A stretch of DNA of 64,000 bases from CADEED01 sp039931065 (GTDB lineage: Bacteria; Pseudomonadota; Gammaproteobacteria; Steroidobacterales; Steroidobacteraceae). Made by a program: the position numbers and the translations under genes. This document shows, one piece after another, positions 29,545-37,801 of the stretch. The DNA lies in NCBI GenBank assembly GCA_039931065.1, contig JBDTSP010000016.1:1-64000 (forward strand), read 5' to 3'. The notes beneath the pieces are model-generated. The model worked only from the letters and a program-made list of their open reading frames with translations. It was not told the DNA's origin and searched no databases. The first letter of the stretch is position 1; the number at the start of each line of letters is the position of its first letter.

Positions 29545-31737
29545 CTACTGGTCGTACTCGAAATTCTCCACCGGGTCCTTCTTCGCGACCAATGACCATG
29601 AGAAGCCGATGAAGACGACCCGACCGACCGGCTGATTGGAGGTCGTGCCCGACAGTTCCACCGTGTTCGTCACGGACAGGAACCGGCGGCTCGCGAAGAC
29701 ATCCGTGGCCGTCACGCTGATGGAGAAGTTAGGCCGGAACTGGTGGCGATACCCCAGGTCCAGCCAGGTGCCACCATTTCGCTGATACCCCTGCGGCGTC
29801 CGCGACTTGCCGAGCACAGAGAGATTGATCTGCGCCGAATCCGCGGAGGTCATGCGCCAATTCAATGCCCCTTTCGTCTCGTACTCGATTGACGCCCGGG
29901 TTTTCGTGAAGCCCAGGTTGCCGGCATCGATTTCGCTGTAATACGCCTCGCCGCTCAAGCGGTAGTCGAGCTGCGGCAGCAATCGGCCCGCTGCCGTGAA
30001 CTCGAGCCCGCCGGAATCGCTTTCCCCGATGTTCTGCGGCCGGCTCAGCACCACAGTCGGACTGAGCGGCGTGGAGATGAACGTGAAGTCGTTGCGGTTG
30101 CGCCGCGCATACAACGTGGTGGAAAGCGAAGTCTTTCCCTTGTCGAAGGACCAGCCGGCCTCGAGCGAATCGATTTCGCTCGGCTGCAGATCCGGATCGC
30201 CCTCGCCGAGCGCGAATTCGCCGCCCTGCTGGAAGCGGAACGGATTGAATGCCTCCCAATAGGGCCGCCGCACGCGCCGCGCGTAGCTGAACGTCAGCGT
30301 CTGCTGTTCGTTCAGCTTGTTAGCCAGGTGAAGGCTCGGATAGGCACGAAGATAGTCCTGGCTACTGTGCTGATCAGTTGTCACCTGGTCGAGGTCGATG
30401 TCTGTCTGTTCGAGTCGCAGGCCCGCGAGTATCGTCCAGTCGCCGAACGGCCGTTCGTACGTGAAATACACCGCGTGGTTCGTTTGTGCGTAGAGAAACC
30501 GGTTGGTGAAGTTGGGGTCCGGAACGAGCGGGTCCGCCGCAACTGCCTGCAGGGTCTGCGCCACGTCGATGACGTTCCCCCAGCCTTCGAAGGCATATCC
30601 GGAAACGATCTTGCCACCGGACGCGAGTGTCGCGGCATAGTCGACGTCGAACAGGTTGAGCGCTTCCGTCTGCAGATGATCCTGGTGCTGGAAGGTCGTT
30701 GACTGCGGCGGGATCACGTATTCGTAGGTGTGCCGCAGCGGCTCCCAGCCCCGGTATTCCTCGCGATGTGCACTCACGGTCAGGCCATCGCCGTCGCCTT
30801 CGCCCCTGTGATGAAACGTGAGCTCCAGCGATCCGTTGTGCTCGACATCGTCCGAGCGCCGCGTCCGCGTCACTTGGCCGGCCAGCGCGCCTTCGGAGTC
30901 GAGGAACAGGCTGTCCTCGCCGAGAAACGTGCCGGCGTCGCGGCGAAAAAATCTGGCAGCGGCGCTCAACCGGTCGGCGTCGCTCATGTCGTAGTCGGCG
31001 CCGAGCGTGAACGTCTTCCCCAATCGATCGTCCTCGCCCTGCACATGCTGCCTGCGATCGGACAGGATCGTGCCCGCCGCATCGCGCACGCTGCGCCGAT
31101 CGGAGATTTCCCGAATGCGCAGATCGCGGCGCAGCGCCGCGGACCCGCGCAGATTCAACTTTCCGAGCTGTGCGCCGAGCCCGGTGCTGGCGTTGTAACG
31201 CCCGGCGGTGCCGACACTCGCACGTGCGCTTGCCGTACGGTCACTGCTCGGCCGCTTGGTGACGATGTTGATGATTCCGCCCGAACCCTCGCGCTTGTAG
31301 TTAGCCGGCGGGTTGGTGAGGATTTCGATGCGATCGATGTTGTCGGCGTCGAACTGCTGGAGGGCGGCGCCGCGGCCACTGCCGTTGAATTCCGGCGCGG
31401 GCCGGCCATCGATGAAGATCTGGACGCTGTCGTCGCCACGCAGGCTGGGATTGCCGTCGATGTCGATGCTGACCGAGGGAATATTGCCGAGCACGTCTGC
31501 CGCTGTGCCAAGGCTCGCCTGCAGGTCGTGCGACACCGCGTAAATCTTGCGATCGACGCGGGTCTCGACGTCGGGCCGCTGTCCGGTGACCACGATTTCC
31601 CGGATGACCGGGGGAGGAAGATTGGCCGGCACGGCTGCCGGCGGGGCAGTATCCGCTGGCGCCTGGTCCGCGACGGCGGCTATCGAGAGGCAGCCCATGG
31701 AAATCAGCGCTGCGAGTGGCCGAATGGCGCTTTTCAT
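29545..31737 (-). CDS. TonB-dependent outer-membrane receptor
   Basis: The 730-residue protein has a signal peptide (LAALISMGCLSIAAVADQ), a plug domain from about residue 45 (IREIVVTGQRP, then AADVLGNIPSVSIDIDGNPSLRG, FIDGRPAPE, IEILTNPPANYKREGSGGIINIVTK) and a 22-strand-type barrel to the end. It is closest in pattern to the outer-membrane beta-barrel family seen in Xanthomonadales-type scavenging receptors. It takes up a large substrate with TonB energy; the ligand is unknown. The ATG at 31737 after GGAG was preferred to one 18 codons upstream because the signal peptide begins there. No partner genes flank it. Confidence 0.88.
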   Translation of the reverse strand: MKSAIRPLAALISMGCLSIAAVADQAPADTAPPAAVPANLPPPVIREIVVTGQRPDVETRVDRKIYAVSHDLQASLGTAADVLGNIPSVSIDIDGNPSLRGDDSVQIFIDGRPAPEFNGSGRGAALQQFDADNIDRIEILTNPPANYKREGSGGIINIVTKRPSSDRTASARASVGTAGRYNASTGLGAQLGKLNLRGSAALRRDLRIREISDRRSVRDAAGTILSDRRQHVQGEDDRLGKTFTLGADYDMSDADRLSAAARFFRRDAGTFLGEDSLFLDSEGALAGQVTRTRRSDDVEHNGSLELTFHHRGEGDGDGLTVSAHREEYRGWEPLRHTYEYVIPPQSTTFQHQDHLQTEALNLFDVDYAATLASGGKIVSGYAFEGWGNVIDVAQTLQAVAADPLVPDPNFTNRFLYAQTNHAVYFTYERPFGDWTILAGLRLEQTDIDLDQVTTDQHSSQDYLRAYPSLHLANKLNEQQTLTFSYARRVRRPYWEAFNPFRFQQGGEFALGEGDPDLQPSEIDSLEAGWSFDKGKTSLSTTLYARRNRNDFTFISTPLSPTVVLSRPQNIGESDSGGLEFTAAGRLLPQLDYRLSGEAYYSEIDAGNLGFTKTRASIEYETKGALNWRMTSADSAQINLSVLGKSRTPQGYQRNGGTWLDLGYRHQFRPNFSISVTATDVFASRRFLSVTNTVELSGTTSNQPVGRVVFIGFSWSLVAKKDPVENFEYDQ

Positions 31738-31794
31738 CGAACTCCAGCCCTGGAAACGACGCCGCGACGGTAGCACCGGCGGCCGACCCACTCA

Positions 31795-31833
31795 TATATA
31801 AGGTGCCCGACGCCTTTATTTGACATAAATCAG
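31795..31833 (-). promoter_or_regulatory. Candidate Crp/Fnr-type class II promoter of the TonB receptor gene
   Basis: On the minus strand an AT-rich -10 region (TATATA at 31800-31795) has no good -35 box. Instead CTGATTTATGTCAA (31833-31820) lies centred about 40 bp before the expected start. It differs from the Fnr consensus TTGAT-N4-ATCAA at two positions. This is the standard arrangement of an activator-dependent promoter. No experimental support. Confidence 0.4.
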
Positions 31834-31886
31834 GGCATGAAGGGCAGGCGCCTCGGCTGTGGCCCGATCCGGTGGCTTTCGCGGGC

Positions 31887-31915
31887 TTGCGATGCAAAAC
31901 GCGCCTGCCTATACT
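31887..31915 (+). promoter_or_regulatory. Sigma-70 promoter of the ribosomal protein cluster
   Basis: TTGCGA at 31887-31892, a 17-bp spacer and TATACT at 31910-31915 form a near-consensus promoter. It leaves a leader of about 210 nt before rplC, long enough for an L4-type leader structure, but I could not identify one with confidence. The whole 31738-32132 region between the divergent genes holds only this promoter, the TonB receptor promoter and the leader; no ORF for S10 is present. Confidence 0.75.
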
Positions 31916-32132
31916 GCGCGCCCTTTCGCGGGGTCCCCAAGCGTCTGCTTTGAGACCAAGCGATTGAATATCAGCGAAATCGGGCGAGGTTGGGCGGGCC
32001 TTCGGGCTCAAATCCAAGACCACTCGAGCTTCGCGGCCCCATTCTGCGGCCGCGTCTCTCCAGTGTTCCCTCGTTCGACCTAGCTACACAGCAGGCGCCA
32101 ATCGATGCGCGTGCAGGAACGAGAGGATAGTC

Positions 32133-32846
32133 ATGAGCGTTGCTCTAATTGGCCGCAAGGCCGGCATGACCCGCATCTTTACCGATGCCGGCGAGACGGT
32201 TCCCGTAACCGTCATCGAAGTGCTGCCGAATCGCATCACTCAGGTGAAGTCCGTCGACAAGGACGGCTACCGCTCCATTCAGGTCAGCTACGGCAAGAAG
32301 CGTCCGCAGCTCCTGTCAAAGGCCGCCGCCGGTCATTACGCGAAAGCGAATGTCGAGCCGGGCCGCGCGCTGGTGGAATTCCGCCTCACGGAAAAAGAGG
32401 GCACCGACCTTGCCGTGGGCAGTGAAATCAAAGCCGGGCTCTTCGAAGTGGGTGCGATTGTCGATGTCACCGGCGTGACGATCGGCAAAGGCTTCGCGGG
32501 CACGATGAAGCGCCATAACTTCGGCGGTCACCATGCCACGCACGGTGTGTCCGTTTCGCACAGAACCCCGGGCTCGATCGGCCAGCGTCAGACGCCAGGC
32601 CGCGTGTTCCAGGGCAAGCGCATGTCGGGCCACATGGGCGTCATGCGCCGCACGGTCGAAAATCTGAAAGTTGTCGAGATCGATGCCGAGCGCAACCTGC
32701 TGCTGATCCGCGGCGCCGTTCCGGGCGCTGAAGGTGGCCAGGTCATCGTGCGTCCGTCGGTGAAAGCCGCGCGCAAGAAGAACCGCAAGTACATTGCGCC
32801 CGCCAAGATGCCTGCAGCAGCGAAGGCTGCGACGGCGAAGAAGTAA
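32133..32846 (+). CDS. rplC: 50S ribosomal protein L3
   Basis: L3 is an early-assembling 23S rRNA binder whose loop reaches the peptidyl-transferase centre. The 237-residue product has the family blocks GRKAGMTRIFTDAGE, GVTIGKGFAGTMKRHNFGG and HRTPGSIGQRQTPGRVFQGK; the last contains the Gln that PrmB methylates in E. coli. It is about 28 residues longer than E. coli L3 because of an Ala/Lys-rich tail (PAKMPAAAKAATAKK). It is the first gene of this cluster. In most gammaproteobacteria rpsJ (S10) precedes it, but here only a leader and a divergent receptor gene do. Confidence 0.97.
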   Translation: MSVALIGRKAGMTRIFTDAGETVPVTVIEVLPNRITQVKSVDKDGYRSIQVSYGKKRPQLLSKAAAGHYAKANVEPGRALVEFRLTEKEGTDLAVGSEIKAGLFEVGAIVDVTGVTIGKGFAGTMKRHNFGGHHATHGVSVSHRTPGSIGQRQTPGRVFQGKRMSGHMGVMRRTVENLKVVEIDAERNLLLIRGAVPGAEGGQVIVRPSVKAARKKNRKYIAPAKMPAAAKAATAKK

Positions 32847-32857
32847 TCGGGGCACAC

Positions 32858-33463
32858 ATGGAACTCAAAGTCATCAATGGTGGGGCCGCGTTGAAGGTTT
32901 CCGAGGAGACCTTCGGCAAGGAATTCAACCAGGCTCTCGTGCACCAGGTCGTCACGGCCTATCGCAACGGCGGTCGCGCGGGCACCAAGGCCCAGCTCAC
33001 CAAGGCCGAAGTGCGTGGCGGTGGACGCAAGCCGCGTCCGCAGAAAGGTGGCGGCACCTCGCGCGCCGGCTCGATCCGCTCGCCCATCTGGGTCGGCGGT
33101 GGCCGTGCATTCGCCGCGAAGCCGCGCGATTTCGCGCAGAAAGTGAACAAGAAAATGTACCGCGGCGCGATCCAGTCGATGCTGTCGGAACTGGTCCGCC
33201 AGGACCGCCTGGTCGTCACGCAGGCCTTCACGGTCGACGCGCCGAAGACCAAGCTCGTGGCCGCCGCGCTCAAGAAGCTCGGCCTCGGAAAGACGCTGAT
33301 CATCGTCGAAGGCATCGACGAGAAGCTGTTCATGGCCGCGCGCAACCTGATGCACGTGCAGGTGCTGCCGGTGTCGCTGCTCAACCCGCTGTCGCTCGTG
33401 AGCTACGACAAGGTGTTGATCACCGTGCCTGCCGTGAAACTGCTCGAGGAGAAGCTGCAGTGA
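32858..33463 (+). CDS. rplD: 50S ribosomal protein L4
   Basis: The 201-residue L4 binds 23S rRNA domain I, and its loop narrows the polypeptide exit tunnel. The tunnel loop motif GGGRKPRPQKGGGTSRAG is intact, followed by SPIWVGGGRAFAAKPRDF. In E. coli L4 also represses its own operon through the S10 leader; whether that holds here with rpsJ missing is unknown. It starts 11 bp after rplC and its stop overlaps the GTG of rplW. Length is normal. Confidence 0.97.
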   Translation: MELKVINGGAALKVSEETFGKEFNQALVHQVVTAYRNGGRAGTKAQLTKAEVRGGGRKPRPQKGGGTSRAGSIRSPIWVGGGRAFAAKPRDFAQKVNKKMYRGAIQSMLSELVRQDRLVVTQAFTVDAPKTKLVAAALKKLGLGKTLIIVEGIDEKLFMAARNLMHVQVLPVSLLNPLSLVSYDKVLITVPAVKLLEEKLQ

Positions 33464-33888
33464 GCCCCGCCAAGAAAGCCGCCCCGAAAGCGGAAGCCAA
33501 AGTGGATGACGTGAAGGCCGCCGCCGCTCCGAAAGCCGCGAAGAAGCCGAAAGTCGTGAAGAAGGTGGTGGTCGCCGAGCGCAAGACGAGCCAGGAAAAG
33601 CTCATCAACGTGCTGCTCGCCCCGCACATCACCGAAAAGACTTCGCTCGCGATGCAGAACAACAATTCGTACGCGTTTCGCGTGCGCCGCGATTCGACCA
33701 AGCCGGACGTGAAGGCCGCGGTCGAACTCATGTTCGGCGTGAAAGTAGCGAAAGTGAACCTGGTCAACGAGATCGGCAAGACGCGCCGTTTCGGCAAGAC
33801 CATCGGCCGCACGCAGGACCTCAAGAAGGCCTATGTTCGTCTCGCCCCGGGCCAGACGATCGACTACGAAGCCAAGCTCAAGGCCTGA
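33460..33888 (+). CDS. rplW: 50S ribosomal protein L23 with N-terminal extension
   Basis: L23 sits at the tunnel exit and is the docking point for trigger factor and SRP. The core (from about residue 47: EKLINVLLAPHITEKTSLAMQ, ending YVRLAPGQTIDYEAKL) is normal. The 142-residue product has about 45 extra N-terminal residues, rich in Ala and Lys (AKKAAPKAEAKVDD, KPKVVKKVVVAERK). The start is GTG at 33460, overlapping the rplD stop. No ATG exists before the core, so the extension seems to be real. Such tails may contact rRNA or nascent-chain factors; that is speculation. Confidence 0.93.
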   Translation: MSPAKKAAPKAEAKVDDVKAAAAPKAAKKPKVVKKVVVAERKTSQEKLINVLLAPHITEKTSLAMQNNNSYAFRVRRDSTKPDVKAAVELMFGVKVAKVNLVNEIGKTRRFGKTIGRTQDLKKAYVRLAPGQTIDYEAKLKA

Positions 33889-33900
33889 GGGTAGTTAGTC

Positions 33901-34737
33901 ATGCCAGTCATCAAAATGAAGCCGACCTCCCCGGGCACGCGCTTTGTCGTCAAACTCGACAAGTCGCACCTGCACAAGGGCGGTCCGTTCGAGCCGCTGA
34001 CCAAGCCGCAGAAGAGCCACTCGGGTCGCAACAACGTCGGCCGCATCACCACGCGCCACCAGGGCAGCGGCCACAAGCACAAGTACCGCATCATCGATTT
34101 CCGTCGCGACAAGGATGGCATCAAGGGTGTGGTCGAGCGGATCGAGCACGATCCGAACCGCACCAGCCATATCGCGCTGATCAAGTACTCCGATGGCGAG
34201 CGCCGCTACATTCTTGCCTGCAAGGGCATGGCGCCTGGCGATGAAATCCGCTCGGGCTCCGATTCGCCGATCAAGTCCGGCAATGCGATGCAGCTGCGTC
34301 ACATCCCGGTCGGCTCGATCGTGCACAACATCGAACTGAAGCCCGGCAAGGGCGGCCAGATGGCGCGCAGCGCCGGCAACTCCGCCAGCTTCACCGCGCG
34401 CGAGGGCATCTACGCGACGCTGCGCCTGAAGTCGGGCGAGAGCCGGAAAGTTCACGTCGACTGCCGCGCCACGATCGGCGAGGTGTCGAACGACGAACAC
34501 AACCTGAAGGTTTACGGCAAGGCGGGCGCGAAGCGCTGGCTCGGCATCCGTCCGACCGTTCGCGGCCAGGCGATGAACCCGGTCGATCACCCGCACGGTG
34601 GTGGTGAAGGCAAGTCCGGACAGGGCAACCCGCATCCGGTCAGCCCGTGGGGACAGAATGCCAAGGGTCTCAAGACGCGCCGCAATAAACGCACGACCAA
34701 CATGATCGTGCAGCGTCGCCAGAATCGAATTCGTTAA
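33901..34737 (+). CDS. rplB: 50S ribosomal protein L2
   Basis: The 278-residue L2 is one of the most conserved proteins of the large subunit, needed for subunit joining and peptidyl transfer. It has the RNA-binding core KHKYRIIDFRRDKDG and SPWGQNAKGLKTRRNKRT, and the catalytic-loop motif MNPVDHPHGGGEG with the invariant His. Length and sequence are typical. The start is preceded by GAGGG and the spacer TAGTTAGTC, a spacer word recurring before rplV and rplX. Confidence 0.98.
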   Translation: MPVIKMKPTSPGTRFVVKLDKSHLHKGGPFEPLTKPQKSHSGRNNVGRITTRHQGSGHKHKYRIIDFRRDKDGIKGVVERIEHDPNRTSHIALIKYSDGERRYILACKGMAPGDEIRSGSDSPIKSGNAMQLRHIPVGSIVHNIELKPGKGGQMARSAGNSASFTAREGIYATLRLKSGESRKVHVDCRATIGEVSNDEHNLKVYGKAGAKRWLGIRPTVRGQAMNPVDHPHGGGEGKSGQGNPHPVSPWGQNAKGLKTRRNKRTTNMIVQRRQNRIR

Positions 34738-34748
34738 GAGGATATGAC

Positions 34749-35030
34749 ATGCCTCGTTCACTGAAAAAAGGTCCGTTCGTCGATCTGCACCTTCTGAAGA
34801 AGGTGGAGACGGCCTCTGCAAAGAGCGACCGCAAGCCGATCAAGACCTGGTCGCGCCGTTCGATGGTCATTCCTGACATGGTTGGTCTCACGATCGCCGT
34901 GCACAACGGCCGGCAGCACATTCCGGTGCTGATCACCGAGAACATGGTCGGCCACAAGCTGGGCGAGTTCTCGCCGACGCGCACCTTCAAGGCGCACTCG
35001 GGCGACAAGAAAGTAGAGGCCTCGGCTTAA
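34749..35030 (+). CDS. rpsS: 30S ribosomal protein S19
   Basis: S19 in the small-subunit head forms a complex with S13 and touches the A-site tRNA. The 93-residue product starts SLKKGPFVDLHLLKK and contains RRSMVIPDMVGLTIAVHNGR and GHKLGEFSPTRTF, all family signatures. It starts 11 bp after rplB with a good GAGGAT ribosome binding site. Nothing unusual is seen. Confidence 0.97.
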   Translation: MPRSLKKGPFVDLHLLKKVETASAKSDRKPIKTWSRRSMVIPDMVGLTIAVHNGRQHIPVLITENMVGHKLGEFSPTRTFKAHSGDKKVEASA

Positions 35031-35046
35031 GGCCGCGGATAGTTAG

Positions 35047-35391
35047 ATGGAAGCGACAGCCAAACTCAAATACGCGCGCATCTCGCCGCAGAAGTGCCGG
35101 CTCGTGGCCGACACCGTGCGCGGTTCGGACGTGTCCGTGGCGCTCAACATCCTGAAGTTCATGCCCAAGAAAGGCGCGGAACTCGTATACAAGGTGTTGT
35201 GGTCGGCCGTGGAAAACGCGCAGAACAATCAGGGCGCCGATGTCGATGACCTCAAGGTCACGATGATCCAGGTCGACGCCGCCCCCGTGCTCAAGCGTTT
35301 CGGCGCCAAGGCCAAGGGTCGCGGTACGCAGATCATCAAGCGCAACAGTCACATCACCGTCGCCGTTGGCGATGGCAAGAAGGACCAGTAA
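35047..35391 (+). CDS. rplV: 50S ribosomal protein L22
   Basis: L22 lines the exit tunnel with L4 and its beta-hairpin carries macrolide-resistance mutations in other species. The 114-residue protein has YARISPQKCRLVADTVRG at the start and FGAKAKGRGTQIIKRNSHITV at the hairpin and C-terminal strand. The hairpin tip is unremarkable. The ATG directly follows the word TAGTTAG at 35040-35046, which leaves only a weak purine stretch as ribosome binding site. Confidence 0.97.
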   Translation: MEATAKLKYARISPQKCRLVADTVRGSDVSVALNILKFMPKKGAELVYKVLWSAVENAQNNQGADVDDLKVTMIQVDAAPVLKRFGAKAKGRGTQIIKRNSHITVAVGDGKKDQ

Positions 35392-35394
35392 GTC

Positions 35395-36147
35395 ATGGGT
35401 CAAAAGGTAAATCCGGTTGCCATCCGCCTAGGCATCACCCGTGACTGGGTGTCCAAGTGGTACGCCAACAAGAAACAGTTTCCGATCCAGGTCCATACGG
35501 ATTTTCGCGTCCGCCAATTCCTGAAGACCAAACTCGCCGACGCTTCGGTCAGCCGCATCCTCATCGATCGCGCCGCCAAGCGCGTCAACATCACGATCCA
35601 GACCGCGCGTCCGGGCATCGTGATCGGCAAGAAGGGTGAGGACATCGAGAAGCTGCGCGCCGAGACGGCCAAGATGCTGAAGCTGCCGCCGACGGATGTG
35701 CGCCTCAACATCGCCGAGATCCGCAAGCCGGAACTCGATGCCCAGTTGGTCGCCGACGGCATTGCCCAGCAGATCGAAAAGCGCGTGATGTTTCGCCGCG
35801 CCATGAAGCGCGCCGTGATGAGCACCATGCGTTCGGGCGCCCTCGGCGTCAAAGTGCGCCTCTCGGGCCGTCTGAACGGTTCGGAAATCGCGCGTACGGA
35901 ATGGGCCCGTGAAGGCCGCGTGCCGTTGCACACCTTCCGTGCCGACATCGACTACGGTCTCGGCGAAGCCCGCACCACCTACGGCGTCATCGGCGTCAAG
36001 GTGTGGATCTTCAAGGGCGAAGTGTTCGACAAGGCCGAGCTCGCGCTGCAGGCCGAAAACGTCGAAGCCGCGCAGGCTGCCCAGGGTGCCGCGGCGAGTG
36101 CCGCCGCCGCTGCTGCAGCTGCCGCGCCCACCACGCCGGCTGCCTAA
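35395..36147 (+). CDS. rpsC: 30S ribosomal protein S3
   Basis: S3 lies at the mRNA entry tunnel and contributes to its helicase activity. The 250-residue protein has the KH domain (PGIVIGKKGEDIEKLR) around residue 65 and the C-terminal S3 domain (GVKVRLSGRLNGSEIARTEWAREGRVPLHTFRADIDYG). It is about 17 residues longer than E. coli S3 because of a C-terminal run of Ala (ASAAAAAAAAAPTTPAA). It starts 3 bp after rplV. The stop codon begins the word CCTAACAA discussed in the findings. Confidence 0.97.
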   Translation: MGQKVNPVAIRLGITRDWVSKWYANKKQFPIQVHTDFRVRQFLKTKLADASVSRILIDRAAKRVNITIQTARPGIVIGKKGEDIEKLRAETAKMLKLPPTDVRLNIAEIRKPELDAQLVADGIAQQIEKRVMFRRAMKRAVMSTMRSGALGVKVRLSGRLNGSEIARTEWAREGRVPLHTFRADIDYGLGEARTTYGVIGVKVWIFKGEVFDKAELALQAENVEAAQAAQGAAASAAAAAAAAAPTTPAA

Positions 36148-36162
36148 CAAGGTTCAACGACT

Positions 36163-36582
36163 ATGTCCATGCTACAGCCCAAGCGAACCAAGTATCGCAA
36201 GCAGTTCAAGGGAACGAATACCGGCCTCGCCCAGCGCGGCAGCAAGGTTTCGTTCGGTGAATTCGGCTTGAAGGCGACCAGCCGCGCCCGCATGACGGCG
36301 CGCGAGATCGAAGCTGCGCGTCGCGCCATGACCCGCTACGTCAAACGTGGCGGCCAGGTGTGGAACCGCGTGTTCCCCGACGTGCCGGTCAGCAAGAAGC
36401 CCCTCGAAGTCCGCATGGGCTCCGGCAAGGGCAACATCGAGTACTGGGTGGCGAAAGTCGCGCCCGGCAAGGTTCTGTTCGAGATCGAAGGTGTCGATGA
36501 AGCCACGGCGCGCGAAGCGTTTCGTCTGGCCGGCGCCAAGCTCTCGGTGTCCACCATGTTCGTGAAACGGCAGGTGCGTTGA
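36163..36582 (+). CDS. rplP: 50S ribosomal protein L16
   Basis: L16 helps to position tRNA in the A site. The 139-residue product shows LQPKRTKYRKQFKG at the start and GGQVWNRVFPDVPVSKKPLEVRMGSGKGNIEYWVA, the family core with the conserved Arg region. The ATG at 36163 is used because AAGG lies 10 nt before it; the family more often begins two codons later at 36169, which is an alternative. Its stop overlaps the rpmC start. Confidence 0.97.
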   Translation: MSMLQPKRTKYRKQFKGTNTGLAQRGSKVSFGEFGLKATSRARMTAREIEAARRAMTRYVKRGGQVWNRVFPDVPVSKKPLEVRMGSGKGNIEYWVAKVAPGKVLFEIEGVDEATAREAFRLAGAKLSVSTMFVKRQVR

Positions 36583-36785
36583 TGAGCGCCAAAGACTTGC
36601 GCGGTAAAGACACCGCGGGCCTCCAGGGTGAATTGATCAAGCTGCGTCGCGAGCAGTTCAGCTTGCGCATGCAGTCGGCGAGCGGCCAGACCGTGAAGTC
36701 CTCGGACTTCAGCAAGGTCAAGAAGAACATCGCGCGCGTGAAGACTGTGATGACTGAAAAGGCCGCGGCTGGAGCGAAGAAATGA
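36582..36785 (+). CDS. rpmC: 50S ribosomal protein L29
   Basis: L29 is a small helical hairpin next to L23 at the tunnel exit. The 67-residue protein has the family pattern KDLRGKDTAGLQGELIKLRREQFSLRMQ and ends with KKNIARVKTVMTEK plus an Ala/Lys tail. The ATG at 36582 shares a base with the rplP stop codon (TGATG); an in-frame TTG one codon earlier is less likely. Its end overlaps rpsQ by 4 bp. Confidence 0.95.
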   Translation: MSAKDLRGKDTAGLQGELIKLRREQFSLRMQSASGQTVKSSDFSKVKKNIARVKTVMTEKAAAGAKK

Positions 36786-37066
36786 ACGCCACTGAAGAAC
36801 ACAAGACCGAAGAGAAGAAGCCGAGCCGTGCTCTGGTCGGAGTCGTCGTCAGCAGCAAGATGGACAAGACCATTGCTGTCGAGATCGAGCGCCTGATCAA
36901 GCACCCGCGTTACGGCAAGTTCATCCGCCGCACCACGAAGCTGCTGGCGCATGACGAAAGCAAGGAAGCGGGCGAAGGCGACACCGTGTCGATCGTGCCC
37001 TGCCGTCCGCTGTCGCGCCGCAAGTCGTACAAGCTGGTGTCGGTCGTCAAGAAGGCGAACGCCTAA
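36782..37066 (+). CDS. rpsQ: 30S ribosomal protein S17
   Basis: S17 is a primary 16S rRNA binder with an OB fold. The 94-residue protein has a charged 16-residue leader (MNATEEHKTEEKKPSR), then ALVGVVVSSKMDKTIAVEIERL, HPRYGKFIRRTTKLLAHDE and GDTVSIVPCRPLSRRKSYKL, which are standard. It starts with an ATGA overlap and shares its final base with the start codon of rplN. It is the last gene of the S10-type block. Confidence 0.96.
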   Translation: MNATEEHKTEEKKPSRALVGVVVSSKMDKTIAVEIERLIKHPRYGKFIRRTTKLLAHDESKEAGEGDTVSIVPCRPLSRRKSYKLVSVVKKANA

Positions 37067-37434
37067 TGATCCAGTTACAAACCATGCTCAATGCCGCTGA
37101 CAACAGCGGCGCCCGCACGCTGATGTGCATCAAGGTGCTCGGCGGTTCGCGCCGGCGCTACGCGCAGGTCGGCGACGTCATCAAGGTTTCCATCAAGGAC
37201 GCGATCCCGCGCGGCAAGGTCAAGAAGGGCGAGGTGTACGACGCCGTGGTCGTGCGCACCAAGCGTGGCGTGCGCCGCGCCGATGGTTCGCTGCTGCGCT
37301 TCGACACGAACGCCGCCGTGCTCCTGACCAACAAGCTCGAGCCGGTTGGCACGCGCATCTTCGGACCCGTCACGCGCGAATTGCGCACCGAGCGGTTCAT
37401 GAAGATCGTGTCCCTCGCGCCTGAAGTGCTCTGA
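37066..37434 (+). CDS. rplN: 50S ribosomal protein L14
   Basis: L14 forms part of the intersubunit bridge and contacts L19. The 122-residue protein starts MIQLQTMLNAADNSGARTLMCIKVLGGS and ends FMKIVSLAPEVL, identical in layout to other bacterial L14 proteins. It opens the spc-type block. The start codon overlaps the rpsQ stop (TAATG), so no promoter fits in between. Confidence 0.98.
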   Translation: MIQLQTMLNAADNSGARTLMCIKVLGGSRRRYAQVGDVIKVSIKDAIPRGKVKKGEVYDAVVVRTKRGVRRADGSLLRFDTNAAVLLTNKLEPVGTRIFGPVTRELRTERFMKIVSLAPEVL

Positions 37435-37443
37435 GGTAGTTAG

Positions 37444-37758
37444 ATGAACAAGATTCGCAAGGGTGACACCGTCGTCGTGTTGTCGGGCAAGGACAAGGGC
37501 CGTCAGGGCACCGTGCTGGATATCGACGGCGAGAAGATCACCGTCGAGAACATCAACAAGGCGAAGAAACACCAGAAGCCGAACCCGCAGCGCAATGTCG
37601 CGGCCGGAATCGTCGACAAGACGATGCCGCTGCACATTTCGAAGGTGGCGATCTGGAACGTGGGCGCCAAGAAAGCCGACCGTGTCGGCATCAAGCAGCT
37701 GAACGACGGCAAACGCGTTCGGTTCTTCAAGTCGAACGGCGAAGTGATCGACGCCTGA
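37444..37758 (+). CDS. rplX: 50S ribosomal protein L24
   Basis: L24 is one of the two initiators of 50S assembly. The 104-residue protein has the KOW motif at its start (KIRKGDTVVVLSGKDKGRQGTVL) and MPLHISKVAIWN further on. The start follows GAGG and the spacer word TAGTTAG. A 43-bp gap separates it from rplE, slightly longer than elsewhere in the cluster. Confidence 0.97.
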   Translation: MNKIRKGDTVVVLSGKDKGRQGTVLDIDGEKITVENINKAKKHQKPNPQRNVAAGIVDKTMPLHISKVAIWNVGAKKADRVGIKQLNDGKRVRFFKSNGEVIDA

Positions 37759-37801
37759 GCGGCGCCGATATCATCGAGCAAGGATCGTAAGGAATAGGCA
37801 A

